The notes beneath the pieces were generated by a model. That model was given only the letters and a program-made list of their open reading frames with translations, had not been told where the DNA came from and did not search any database. The translations under genes and the position numbers were made by a program. Below are positions 9,563 through 18,120 of a DNA stretch of 64,000 bases, one piece after another (position 1 is the first letter of the stretch; each line of letters starts with the position of its first letter). This DNA comes from Streptomyces sp. WZ.A104 (lineage in GTDB: Bacteria; Actinomycetota; Actinomycetes; Streptomycetales; Streptomycetaceae), in NCBI RefSeq assembly GCF_002382885.1, contig NZ_NWVL01000034.1, positions 1 through 64,000 on the forward strand. The letters run 5' to 3'.

Positions 9563-10501
9563 TCAGCGGGTCTGCTGGGCGGGCACGCCACGGGTGGCGG
9601 CCTCGTCCTCCACCGGGTTGCCGGCGGCGGCCACGGCGGCGCCGGTCAGCGTCGCCAGCATCTCGCGGACGTTGGTCAGCTGCGCGTTGATCGAGTCGCG
9701 GCGGTTGGTGAGCGCCGCCAGCTCGCGCTCCGATTCGCTGCGGATCCGGTCGGCCTTGGCGTTGGCGTCGGCGACGATGTCCTCGGCCTGGCGCTGCGCG
9801 GTCTCCACCGTCTGGCGGGCCCGGCGCTCGGCGTCCGTACGGAGCTTCTCGGCCTCCAGGCGGAGCTGCTCGGCGCGGTGCTCGATCTCGGCGAGGCGCT
9901 TCTCGGCCTTGGCCTGACGGGATGCGAGGTCGCGCTCCGACTGCTCGCGGCGCTTGGCGAGGTTCGTCTCGAAGTCGGCCGCGGCCTGGGCGGCCTTGGC
10001 GCGGGTCTCCTCGAAGAGGGCGTCGGCCTCCTCGCGCTTCTGCTGGGCGTCCTTCTGGGCGTCCGAGCGCAGGGTGTTCGCCTCGCCCTGGGCCTTCTCG
10101 ACGATACGGACGCCCTCGTCCTCGGCCTTCGCCTTGCGCTCGGCGGCGAACGACTCGGCGTCGTTGCGCACCTGCTGGGCGGCCGACTCGGCGAGCTCGC
10201 GGTGCTGCTCGGCCGCGCGACGGGCCTCCTCGCGCAGGTCCTTGGCCTCCTCCTCGGCGAGGCGGAGAATCTTCTCGACACGGGCACCGAGACCGGCGTA
10301 CGACGGCTCGGCGTCATTGACCTGGGCCTGGGCGTTCTGCGTTTCGAGGTGCAGCTCCTCGATGCGCTTTTCCAGAGAGGTGATTCGGGCCAGAGCACTG
10401 TCACGGTCGGCGACGAGCTTGGTAATGCGGTCGTCCACCTGACCGCGGTCGTAACCACGTCGCACGAGCTCGAAGCCGAAGGGGGAGGAAGGGTCGCTCA
10501 T
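9563..10501 (-). CDS. filP: FilP, filament-forming coiled-coil cytoskeletal protein
   Basis: 312 residues from ATG 10501 (MSDPSSPFGFELVRRGYDRGQVDDRI), preceded by AGGAA; the N-terminus is a DivIVA-like motif. The rest is almost continuous coiled coil rich in Ala, Glu, Arg and Lys with hendecad-like periodicity. FilP in S. coelicolor (SCO5396, from memory) forms intermediate-filament-like structures below the hyphal tip and works with DivIVA and Scy. The length agrees with the known protein of about 310 residues. It lies directly downstream of scy in the same direction, with a likely promoter of its own in the 200-base gap. Confidence 0.93.
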   Translation of the reverse strand: MSDPSSPFGFELVRRGYDRGQVDDRITKLVADRDSALARITSLEKRIEELHLETQNAQAQVNDAEPSYAGLGARVEKILRLAEEEAKDLREEARRAAEQHRELAESAAQQVRNDAESFAAERKAKAEDEGVRIVEKAQGEANTLRSDAQKDAQQKREEADALFEETRAKAAQAAADFETNLAKRREQSERDLASRQAKAEKRLAEIEHRAEQLRLEAEKLRTDAERRARQTVETAQRQAEDIVADANAKADRIRSESERELAALTNRRDSINAQLTNVREMLATLTGAAVAAAGNPVEDEAATRGVPAQQTR

Positions 10502-10541
10502 GGGGTTCCTGTCGAATGAGACCGGTGAGGTGATAGGGGGA

Positions 10542-10568
10542 ATCCTAGGGGCCATAGCGGCGTGTCAG
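10542..10568 (-). promoter_or_regulatory. candidate filP promoter
   Basis: Reading the minus strand, TAGGAT (10542-10547) is a perfect Streptomyces -10 box. CTGACA (10563-10568) resembles a -35 box, but the spacer is only 15 bases. The distance to the filP ATG is about 40 bases. Confidence 0.35.
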
Positions 10569-10701
10569 CGTGCAGATGCCGGTTTGATCTGGAGAATGAC
10601 ACCCCTTTTGAGTGGCTGACCCCCGGAGTACTTGCACTCGAAGGGTTGAATGTCCATGACGAAGCACGGGCCCCCGTAGATCACTACCGTCCGGTAGGTC
10701 G

Positions 10702-13700
10702 CTACCGCTCGGACGACTTGCCCCCCGAACGGCTGCCCGCCGCCGCTGGAGCCTTGACGCCTCCCGCGGAGCCGCCCGCCGGTTTACCGCCCCCGGTCGG
10801 AGCCTCGAAAGACTCCAACGCTTCGAGCACGTCCTGGACACGGGAGATCTCCGCATTGATGTCCTCGCGCCTGCGCACCAGGACATCCAGCTCGCGCTGT
10901 CCCTCGTCGACCGTCTTCTTGGCCTCGGCCTCCGCGTCGGCACGCAGCTTCTCCGCCTCGCGGATCAGCCCGGCCTTCTTGGCCTCGGCCTCCTTCAGCA
11001 GCGACTCGGCCCGCTTCACCGCGGCGATCCGTACCTTGCTGGCCTCCGAATTGGCCTCCGCCAGCAGCTGCTTGGCCTTCGCCTCGGCCTCCTCGCGCTG
11101 CTCGGTCGCCGCCTTCATCAGGTTGTCGACGCGCTCGCCCGCCGTCTTCATCTGCTCGGACGTCTCGCGGCGGGCCCGCTCGTGCAGCTCCTCGATCTCG
11201 CTCTCCAGCCGGGCCCGCAGCTCCTCGGCCCGCTCCCGGATCTGCGTCGCGTCGCGCCGGGCGCCGACCAGCAGTTCGTCGGCGTCGGCACGGGCGCGCT
11301 CCACGAGGGTGTTGCCCTCGACGGTCGCCTCCGAGGTGATCCGTTCGGCCTCCTTGCGGGCCGCGCCGACCATGGTGTCGGCCTGCCCCTCGGCCTCGGT
11401 GGCCGTGCGCAGCGCCTCCTCCCGCGCCTTGTTGATGAGCTGGTCCGCCTGCTCGGCCGCGTCCGCCCGGCGCTTGGCCGCCGCCTCGCGGGCCTCGTCC
11501 AGCACCCGGTCCGCCTCCTGGCGGGCCTCCGCGCGCAGCTCCTCGGCCGCCGACTCCGCATCGCTGCGCAGCCGTTCGGCCTCCTCGCGGGTCCGGGCCG
11601 CGTGCTCCTGCGCGGAACCGAGCCGCTCGGCCGCCTCCGTGCGCATCCGTTCCGCCTCGGCGCCCGCCTCGGCCAGCGTCCGGTCCGCCTGCTCGGTGGA
11701 GTCGGCCCGACGGCGGTTGGCCTCCGTGGTGGCCTCGACCACCAGCGCCTCGGCCGCCCGGTCCGCTTCGGTGCGGATGCGCTCGCTCTCGGTCGTGGAC
11801 TCGGTGATCAGCAGGTCCGCCTGCGCCGCCGCCTCCGAGCGGATGCGGTTGGCGTCCTGACGGGCCTCGGCCCGGGCCTTGGACGCGTCCTGCTCCGCCG
11901 ACGCGAGGGCGTCGGAGGCTTCCGTACGCATCCGCTGGCTGTACTCGGAGGTGTCCGCGCGCAGCCGCTCCGCCTCGGCGATCGCGTCGGCGACCGTCCG
12001 CTCGGCCAGCGCCTTCGCCGCCTCGCTCTCCTCGTTCGCCTCCCGGCGGATCCGGCTCGCGTCCTCGGACGCCCGTTCCCGCTCGGCGTGCGCGTCGGCG
12101 CGGACCCGGTCCGCCTCCTCCTGCGCCTCGCCGCGCGTGCGCTCCGCGACGTGCTCGGCCGTCGAGCGCAGCCCGGCGATCTCCTCCTCGGCCTGCTCCT
12201 GGAGACCGGCGACGGAGTCCCGCACCTGCTGGGCGGTCTGCTCGGCAGCCGCGACCAGCTCGGTGGCCCGGGCGTCCGCCTCCGCGACCAGCCGCTGCGC
12301 CTCGGCCTGCGCCTCCTCGACCCGCTTGCGGGCGGAGGCGAGCAGCTCCTCGCTCTGCTCGCGGGCCCGCTCGCGCTCCTGCTCCGCCTCGGTCCGGGCC
12401 GCGCCGAGGATCTCCTCGGCCTCCCGGCGGCGGCGGGACGCCTCCTCCTGGGCGGCTTCCAGCGCCTCGGCCGCCTCGGTGGCGACCCGCTCGGCGGCTG
12501 CGGCCGCCTCCGCACGCACGCGGTCGGCGCTCTCCTGCGCCTCGGACCTGAGCCGCTCGGCCTCGGCGGACGCCTCCGTGCGCAGCCGTACGGCCAGGCT
12601 CTCGGCCTCGGCCCGGGCCTGTGAGGCGTCTGCGGCGGCCTCGTCGCGCAGCCGCTCGGCCTCCACCCCCGCCTGCTCGGTCAGCGCCCGCACGCGCTCG
12701 GCGGTCTCGGCTCGCTGCCGCTCCGCCTCCTCGGCCGTCTCGCGGCGGATGCGTTCCGCTTCCGTACGCGCCTCGCCGAGCGCCTCCTCGGCGGCGGCGA
12801 GCCGGGCCTCGGCCTCGCCGTGCAGCCGGGTCTGCTCCTCGGCGGCCTCGGCCTGCCGGGCGGCGAGGCCGCGCTCTGTCTCCTCGCGCAGCTCGGCAGC
12901 GGCCCGCTCGGCCGCCTCCGTGGTCGCCGCCGCCTGCTCCTCGGCCTCGGCCCGCAGCTTGTCGGCCTCGGCGCGCGTGCGCTCCAGCGTCTCCTCGGCC
13001 TGCTTGCGCAGGGTGGCGGCCCGCTCGGCGGCCTCGGCGCGGATGCGCTCGCTCTCGCCGTTCGCCTTGGTGCGCAGCTCGTCGGCGTCGGCGCGGGCCT
13101 TGGTCAGCAGCTCCTCGGCGGTGCGTGCACCCTCCTCCAGCTGCTGGACCGCCTCGCGGCGGGCCTCGCTCCGGATGCGCTCGCCCTCGGCGACCGCCTC
13201 GGAGCGCAGCTGCTCGGCCTCGCCGCGCAGTCGGCGGGCCTCCTCCTGGAGCTCGACCGTCTTGGCCCGGTACTCCTTGGTGTCGTCCTTGGCCGCGCCC
13301 TTGAGCTGGTCGGCCTGCTCGGCGGCCTCGCCGCGCAGCCGGTCCGCCTCGGCCTCCGCCTCGCGGCGGATGCGCTCGGCCTCCTCGCTCGCCGCCTTCG
13401 TCGTCGACTGCGCGTCCTCGGAAGCCTTGGTCAGCACCTCCTCGGCGCTGCGGGCGGCCTTCGCCAGCTGGGCCGCGGCCTCCTCGGCGGCGACCGTACC
13501 GGCCTTCTCGGCGGCCTCCGCGACCAGCCGCTCCGCCTCGGCGCGGGCGTCGGACAGGGCCTGCTCGGCCTCTTCCTTGAGGGCGTCGGCGCTCTTGGTG
13601 GCCTCGCCGACCAGCCGGGCGATCTCCGACTTGGCCGTACGGGTGCGCTGCTCGTTCTGCGACTCGGCGGCGGCCAGCTGCTTGGCGGCCGCCTCCTTCG

Positions 13701-14562
13701 CCTCGGCGAGGACCTTGTCGGCCTCCAGGCGGGACTCGCGCAGCCGGGTCTCGGCCTCCGCGAGGCGCTGCTCGGCGGACCGGTTCAGCTCGGCGGTCTG
13801 GCGGCGGGCCTGGTCGGTCTCGGCGGTCGTGCTGGAACGCAGCTGCTCCGCGTGGCTGGTGGCCTCCTGGGCCTGCGCGGACGCGGCCCCGAGGAGCCGC
13901 TCGGCGTCCTTGCGGGCGCGCAGCAGGATCGCTTCGGCTTCGGCCCTGGCCGCCTCGGTGTCCGCGCCGACCCGCTGGCGGGTCTCCTCGGCCAGCCGGG
14001 CGGCCTCGTTGCGGGCGGCGGCCAGCGCCTGTTCGGCCTCGGCGCGGGACTCGTCCATGAGCCGACGGGCCTGCGCCTCGGTCCGGGCGCGCAGCTGCTC
14101 GGCCCAGGCGACGTTCTCGTTGACGTGCGACTCGACGGTCTGGCGGCGCTCGGCCAGCTCCTGGTCGAGCCGCTGCCTGCGCTGCACGGCCTCGGTGTGC
14201 AACTCCGCCTGGAGGCGGGCCTGGTGCTCGGCGTGCTCCTGGAGAATCCGCTGCGTCTGGGCCCGGGCCTCGCGCAGTTCGCGCTCGGCGTCGCTGCGCA
14301 TCTGCTCGGCCTGGACCTGCGCGTTCCGAAGGAGCTGTTCGGCCTGGTAGCCGATGTCCGCGCTGTCATAGGCGGGACGGGTCGCGAGATTGCGCCGAGC
14401 CTCGTGCAGCTTGGCGCGCAAGACCTCGACCTGGTAACCGAGGTCCTCGGCGTGCTGGACGGCCTTCTCCCGGTCGGTCTTCAGCCGGTCCATCTCGGCT
14501 TCGAACCGCGAGAGATGGTCGTCTTCAGCTCGGTGGCTCTCCTGGCGTTCGTAGCCCCGCAC
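10702..14562 (-). CDS. scy: Scy, long coiled-coil polarity scaffold
   Basis: 1286 residues, GTG start at 14562 (VRGYERQESHRAEDD). After a short head with FEAEMDRLKTDREKAVQHAEDLGYQVEVLRAKL, essentially the whole protein is an Ala/Glu/Arg coiled coil of repeating AEAERLRxEA-type units (hendecad, roughly 51-residue superrepeat); the last 45 residues are Gly/Pro/Lys-rich. Scy in S. coelicolor (SCO5397, about 1326 residues, recall) organises the tip-organising centre with DivIVA and FilP and sets hyphal branching. The small length difference probably reflects a different number of coil repeats. The ribosome site (GGAAGGA) is about 12 bases upstream, rather far. Confidence 0.93.
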   Translation of the reverse strand: MRGYERQESHRAEDDHLSRFEAEMDRLKTDREKAVQHAEDLGYQVEVLRAKLHEARRNLATRPAYDSADIGYQAEQLLRNAQVQAEQMRSDAERELREARAQTQRILQEHAEHQARLQAELHTEAVQRRQRLDQELAERRQTVESHVNENVAWAEQLRARTEAQARRLMDESRAEAEQALAAARNEAARLAEETRQRVGADTEAARAEAEAILLRARKDAERLLGAASAQAQEATSHAEQLRSSTTAETDQARRQTAELNRSAEQRLAEAETRLRESRLEADKVLAEAKEAAAKQLAAAESQNEQRTRTAKSEIARLVGEATKSADALKEEAEQALSDARAEAERLVAEAAEKAGTVAAEEAAAQLAKAARSAEEVLTKASEDAQSTTKAASEEAERIRREAEAEADRLRGEAAEQADQLKGAAKDDTKEYRAKTVELQEEARRLRGEAEQLRSEAVAEGERIRSEARREAVQQLEEGARTAEELLTKARADADELRTKANGESERIRAEAAERAATLRKQAEETLERTRAEADKLRAEAEEQAAATTEAAERAAAELREETERGLAARQAEAAEEQTRLHGEAEARLAAAEEALGEARTEAERIRRETAEEAERQRAETAERVRALTEQAGVEAERLRDEAAADASQARAEAESLAVRLRTEASAEAERLRSEAQESADRVRAEAAAAAERVATEAAEALEAAQEEASRRRREAEEILGAARTEAEQERERAREQSEELLASARKRVEEAQAEAQRLVAEADARATELVAAAEQTAQQVRDSVAGLQEQAEEEIAGLRSTAEHVAERTRGEAQEEADRVRADAHAERERASEDASRIRREANEESEAAKALAERTVADAIAEAERLRADTSEYSQRMRTEASDALASAEQDASKARAEARQDANRIRSEAAAQADLLITESTTESERIRTEADRAAEALVVEATTEANRRRADSTEQADRTLAEAGAEAERMRTEAAERLGSAQEHAARTREEAERLRSDAESAAEELRAEARQEADRVLDEAREAAAKRRADAAEQADQLINKAREEALRTATEAEGQADTMVGAARKEAERITSEATVEGNTLVERARADADELLVGARRDATQIRERAEELRARLESEIEELHERARRETSEQMKTAGERVDNLMKAATEQREEAEAKAKQLLAEANSEASKVRIAAVKRAESLLKEAEAKKAGLIREAEKLRADAEAEAKKTVDEGQRELDVLVRRREDINAEISRVQDVLEALESFEAPTGGGKPAGGSAGGVKAPAAAGSRSGGKSSER

Positions 14563-14640
14563 TGCGCGGTCCCATCCTTCCCCGAGCTCTCAACGTCGTT
14601 CGAGCAGGGGAGACCCCAACCCTGGTCGCAACGCACGAGT

Positions 14641-14660
14641 ACCGCTCGCCGGCGAGCGGT
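14641..14660. promoter_or_regulatory. 20-bp perfect palindrome upstream of scy
   Basis: Self-complementary 20-mer with half-site ACCGCTCGCC, 79 bases upstream of the scy start and in the 199-base gap that also follows the epimerase gene. A plausible protein-binding site for scy control. No regulator is assigned. Confidence 0.45.
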
Positions 14661-14761
14661 CCCCCGGGGAATGGTGACAGACAAACGACGAGGACGCGGT
14701 ACGGCCCCGACCCGGCCCCGGCCCGGAACCGCCCACTCTACCGGGCCGGATATCCGCCAGG

Positions 14762-15190
14762 TCAGTGCTCCGGGCTGCTCGTGACCAGTTCGGTGAGGAC
14801 TCCGTGGCAGTCCTTGGGGTGCAGGAACGTGATCCGGGACCCCATCGAACCCGTCCTGGGCTCGTCGTACAGCACCCGGACGCCCTTCTCACGGATGTCC
14901 GCGGCGTCCCCGTCGACGTCCGCCGTACCGAAGGCGATGTGGTGGACGCCCTCCCCGTTCTTCGCCAGCCACTTGCCCACGGCCGAGTCCTCCCGGGTCG
15001 GCTCCAGCAGCTGGAGGTACGAAGCCCCGCCGTCCGAGGTCTCGTTGATCTTGAGCATGGCCTCCCGGACGCCCTGCTCCTCGTTGATCTCGGTGTGGAA
15101 CACCTCGAACCCGTACGTGGCACGGTAGAAGTCGACGGTCCTGTCCAGGTCGAAACAGGCGATTCCGATGTGATCGATGCGCGTCAGCAT
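14762..15190 (-). CDS. mce: Methylmalonyl-CoA epimerase
   Basis: 142 residues from ATG 15190 (MLTRIDHIGIACFDLDRTV). VOC-fold enzyme interconverting (2R)- and (2S)-methylmalonyl-CoA. Metal ligands are visible in DHIGIA, GEGVHHIAFGT and the C-terminal GVLTELV (His, His, Glu). Such enzymes supply the isomer used by methylmalonyl-CoA mutase and by polyketide synthases. It diverges from the thiolase gene, and MeaB is nearby, which supports a role in propionate/branched acyl-CoA metabolism. Confidence 0.92.
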   Translation of the reverse strand: MLTRIDHIGIACFDLDRTVDFYRATYGFEVFHTEINEEQGVREAMLKINETSDGGASYLQLLEPTREDSAVGKWLAKNGEGVHHIAFGTADVDGDAADIREKGVRVLYDEPRTGSMGSRITFLHPKDCHGVLTELVTSSPEH

Positions 15191-15335
15191 GAACTCAGCA
15201 TGGCTCCGCGCCCCGGCTCCCGCCACGGTTACGCAACGTGCGCGCGATCACACCGGCAGCCGGATGACGGGCGCGGCACCGCTCAGTACATTCAGGTAAA
15301 CCCTCGTTCACATCCGATCCCAAGGGGCCGTGCCC

Positions 15336-16541
15336 ATGCCAGCAACGACCGGTACCACCACCTCAGTGATCGTCGCGGGCGCCCGGACGCCCATGGGCCG
15401 CCTCCTCGGCTCCCTCAAGAGCTTCTCCGCGGCCGACCTCGGCGGAGTGGCGATCAAGGCCGCCCTGGACCGGGCGGGCATCGGCGGCGACCAGGTCCAG
15501 TACGTGATCATGGGCCAGGTGCTCCAGGCGGGCGCGGGCCAGATCCCCGCCCGGCAGGCCGCCGTCAAGGCCGGCATCCCGATGAACGTGCCCGCGCTCA
15601 CGATCAACAAGGTGTGTCTGTCCGGGCTGGACGCCATCGCTCTGGCCGACCAGCTCATCCGCGCCGGGGAGTTCGACGTCGTGGTCGCGGGCGGCCAGGA
15701 GTCCATGACCAACGCCCCGCACCTGCTCCCCAAGTCCCGCGAGGGCTACAAGTACGGCGCGATCGAGATGCTGGACTCGATGGCGCACGACGGTCTCACC
15801 GACGCCTACGAGAACATCCCCATGGGCGAGTCCACCGAGAAGCACAACACCCGCCTCGGCCTCGACCGCACCACCCAGGACGCGATCGGCGCCCTCTCCC
15901 ACCAGCGGGCCGCCGCCGCCCAGAAGAACGGCGTCTTCGAGGCCGAGATCACCCCGGTCGAGATCCCGCAGCGCAAGGGAGACCCGGTCCTGTTCGCCAA
16001 GGACGAGGGCATCCGTCCCGAGACGACCGTGGAGTCCCTCGGTAAGCTGCGCCCGGCCTTCGCCAAGGACGGCACGATCACCGCGGGCACCTCCTCGCAG
16101 ATCTCCGACGGCGCCGCCGCGGTCGTCGTCATGAGCAAGGCCAGGGCCGAGGAGCTCGGCCTCGACTGGATCGCCGAGATCGGCGCCCACGGAAACGTCG
16201 CGGGCCCCGACAACTCCCTCCAGTCGCAGCCCTCGGGAGCCATCCGGCACGCCCTCAAGAAGGACGGCCTGACCGTCGACGACCTCGACCTGATCGAGAT
16301 CAACGAGGCGTTCGCGGCCGTCGCCGTCCAGTCCATGAAGGACCTGGGCGTCACCTCGGACAAGGTCAACGTCAACGGCGGCGCGATCGCGCTCGGCCAC
16401 CCCATCGGGATGTCCGGTGCCCGGGTCGTCCTCCACCTGGCCCTGGAGCTGAAGCGGCGCGGCGGCGGCACGGGCGCGGCGGCGCTGTGCGGCGGCGGCG
16501 GCCAGGGCGACGCACTGATCATCCGCGTTCCGGGCAAGTAG
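15336..16541 (+). CDS. Acetyl-CoA C-acetyltransferase (thiolase)
   Basis: 401 residues. ATG 15336 has AAGGGG eight bases upstream, better than GTG 15330. The thiolase catalytic set is complete: nucleophile Cys in [21 protein letters not shown], His in [17 protein letters not shown] and Cys in [12 protein letters not shown]. It catalyses reversible condensation of two acetyl-CoA to acetoacetyl-CoA, the entry to the ethylmalonyl-CoA and butyryl/isobutyryl-CoA routes. Position between epimerase and meaB fits precursor supply for mutase enzymes such as IcmA. Confidence 0.92.
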   Translation: MPATTGTTTSVIVAGARTPMGRLLGSLKSFSAADLGGVAIKAALDRAGIGGDQVQYVIMGQVLQAGAGQIPARQAAVKAGIPMNVPALTINKVCLSGLDAIALADQLIRAGEFDVVVAGGQESMTNAPHLLPKSREGYKYGAIEMLDSMAHDGLTDAYENIPMGESTEKHNTRLGLDRTTQDAIGALSHQRAAAAQKNGVFEAEITPVEIPQRKGDPVLFAKDEGIRPETTVESLGKLRPAFAKDGTITAGTSSQISDGAAAVVVMSKARAEELGLDWIAEIGAHGNVAGPDNSLQSQPSGAIRHALKKDGLTVDDLDLIEINEAFAAVAVQSMKDLGVTSDKVNVNGGAIALGHPIGMSGARVVLHLALELKRRGGGTGAAALCGGGGQGDALIIRVPGK

Positions 16542-16543
16542 TA

Positions 16544-16576
16544 CCCGTACGGATTCCAGACCCGTACGGATTCCAG
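16544..16576. repeat. perfect 16-bp tandem direct repeat
   Basis: CCCGTACGGATTCCAG occurs at 16544-16559 and again at 16561-16576, separated by one A, between the thiolase stop and meaB. Each copy contains the palindrome CCGTACGG. Could be a paired binding site or replication slippage. Confidence 0.7.
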
Positions 16577-16600
16577 GGCTAGGGCAAGGCGAACGGAGCG

Positions 16601-17569
16601 GTGAACGTGGACGTGGACGTCCCCACGCTGGTCGAGCAGGCGCGAGCAGGCAGGCCGCGTGCGGTGGCCCGGCTGATCTCGCTGGTGGAGGGGGCGTCCC
16701 CGCAACTGCGCGAGGTGATGGCCGCGCTGGCACCGCTGGCGGGCCACGCCTACGTCGTCGGGCTCACGGGCTCGCCCGGCGTCGGCAAGTCCACGTCCAC
16801 ATCGGCCCTGGTCTCCGCCTACCGCCGGGCGGGCAAACGGGTCGGCGTCCTCGCCGTCGACCCGTCCTCGCCCTTCTCCGGCGGCGCCCTGCTGGGCGAC
16901 CGGGTCCGGATGTCGGACCACGCGTCCGACCCCGGCGTCTACATCCGCTCGATGGCCACCCGGGGCCACCTGGGCGGCCTCGCCTGGTCCGCCCCCCAGG
17001 CGATCCGGGTGCTGGACGCGGCGGGTTGCGACGTGGTCCTCGTCGAGACGGTCGGCGTCGGCCAGTCCGAGGTGGAGATCGCCTCCCAGGCCGACACCTC
17101 CGTCGTCCTGCTCGCCCCCGGCATGGGCGACGGCATCCAGGCGGCCAAGGCCGGAATCCTGGAGATCGGTGACGTCTACGTGGTCAACAAGGCCGACCGC
17201 GACGGCGCCGACGCCACCGCCCGCGAGCTGAACCACATGCTGGGCCTCGGCGAGTCCCGCGCCCCCGGCGACTGGCGCCCCCCGATCGTCAAGACGGTCG
17301 CGGCCCGGGGCGAGGGCATCGACGAGGTCGTGGAAGCCCTGGAGAAGCACCGGGCCTGGATGGAGGAGCACGGAGTACTGGCCGCCCGCCGCACGGCCCG
17401 CGCGTCCCACGAGGTCGAGACGATCGCCGTCACCGCGCTCCGCGAGAGGATCGCCGACCTGCGCGGCGACCGCCGTCTGCACGCCCTGGCCGAGCGCATC
17501 GTGGCGGGGACCCTGGACCCGTACGCGGCGGCGGACGAGCTGGTGGCGGGGGTCACGGGGGGCTCCTGA
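16601..17569 (+). CDS. meaB: MeaB-type GTPase chaperone of B12-dependent acyl-CoA mutases
   Basis: 322 residues. G3E-family GTPase: Walker A TGSPGVGKS (residues 56-64), DPSSPFSGGALLGDRVRM, VETVGVGQSE and NKAD. MeaB loads and protects adenosylcobalamin in methylmalonyl-CoA or isobutyryl-CoA mutase. GTG 16601 is used here; GTG 16607 is in frame with slightly better spacing from GGAG. Sixty bases downstream of the thiolase and likely co-transcribed. The client enzyme in this window would be IcmA. Confidence 0.92.
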   Translation: MNVDVDVPTLVEQARAGRPRAVARLISLVEGASPQLREVMAALAPLAGHAYVVGLTGSPGVGKSTSTSALVSAYRRAGKRVGVLAVDPSSPFSGGALLGDRVRMSDHASDPGVYIRSMATRGHLGGLAWSAPQAIRVLDAAGCDVVLVETVGVGQSEVEIASQADTSVVLLAPGMGDGIQAAKAGILEIGDVYVVNKADRDGADATARELNHMLGLGESRAPGDWRPPIVKTVAARGEGIDEVVEALEKHRAWMEEHGVLAARRTARASHEVETIAVTALRERIADLRGDRRLHALAERIVAGTLDPYAAADELVAGVTGGS

Positions 17570-17583
17570 GCAGGTGCTGAAGG

Positions 17584-17611
17584 CACCGGGGCGGCATGAG
17601 CCGCCCCGGTG
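17584..17611. terminator. strong hairpin terminator after meaB
   Basis: Perfect 12-bp stem CACCGGGGCGGC / GCCGCCCCGGTG around the loop ATGA, between the convergent meaB and immunity genes. A likely bidirectional terminator. Confidence 0.75.
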
Positions 17612-17690
17612 GCGCTCTCGCGTACGGGCCCGGCGCGCCCACCGCCCCGTCCTCGGAGCAGAGGTGGCGCCCGGGCGCCGTCCGAGGGTG

Positions 17691-18110
17691 CTACTCGACC
17701 AGACTCAGCGGTCCGGGCGCATCGATTCCCGCCGCTTCGACCGCCGCACGGCAGAATCTCTCGGGCGGGCAGTAGCGGTGCGCGGTGATGTAGTGGATGA
17801 CCAGGTTCGGAGCGGCGTAGATTGTTCCGTCCTCTCCCTTCACCCGGATCTCCGCCGAGCCGAGCCATACCCGGGTGTCCCCGTTCGGCCCGCCGCAGAC
17901 GGAGACCCGGTCCGTGTCGCAGAACTCGCACCTGTGAAAGCCGCGCATCTGGTTCTCGTAGGCGGCGCTGAGGATCACCAACGCCTGCACCACCCGTTCG
18001 TCCACGACGCCGGTGGCGTAGCCGTGTTTGGGATGCAGCCATCCGACGTTGAGCATGGCACGGGGTGACTCGTCGTAGGAGTACGGTGACAGATCAGGGT
18101 AGTGGCTCAT
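17691..18110 (-). CDS. probable immunity protein of the RHS toxin
   Basis: 139 residues, MSHYPDLSPYSYDESPRAM. No signal peptide or membrane helix, so cytoplasmic. Contains HRCEFCDTD and a later Cys in VCGG, a possible metal site, and a C-terminal APNLVIHYITAHRYCPPERF block. It lies 10 bases after the RHS toxin gene in the same direction, the classic position of an immunity gene. The codon mix looks less GC-biased than its neighbours, as is usual for swapped toxin/immunity pairs. I do not recognise the family with certainty; the immunity role is inferred from position. Confidence 0.7.
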   Translation of the reverse strand: MSHYPDLSPYSYDESPRAMLNVGWLHPKHGYATGVVDERVVQALVILSAAYENQMRGFHRCEFCDTDRVSVCGGPNGDTRVWLGSAEIRVKGEDGTIYAAPNLVIHYITAHRYCPPERFCRAAVEAAGIDAPGPLSLVE

Positions 18111-18120
18111 GTGCTGTCCC

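Noticed and set aside
11879-14350. 823-codon + strand ORF opposite scy, and neighbours at 12820-14784
   Set aside because: A Ser/Ala/Arg low-complexity shadow of the coiled-coil gene. High-GC third positions keep antisense frames open.
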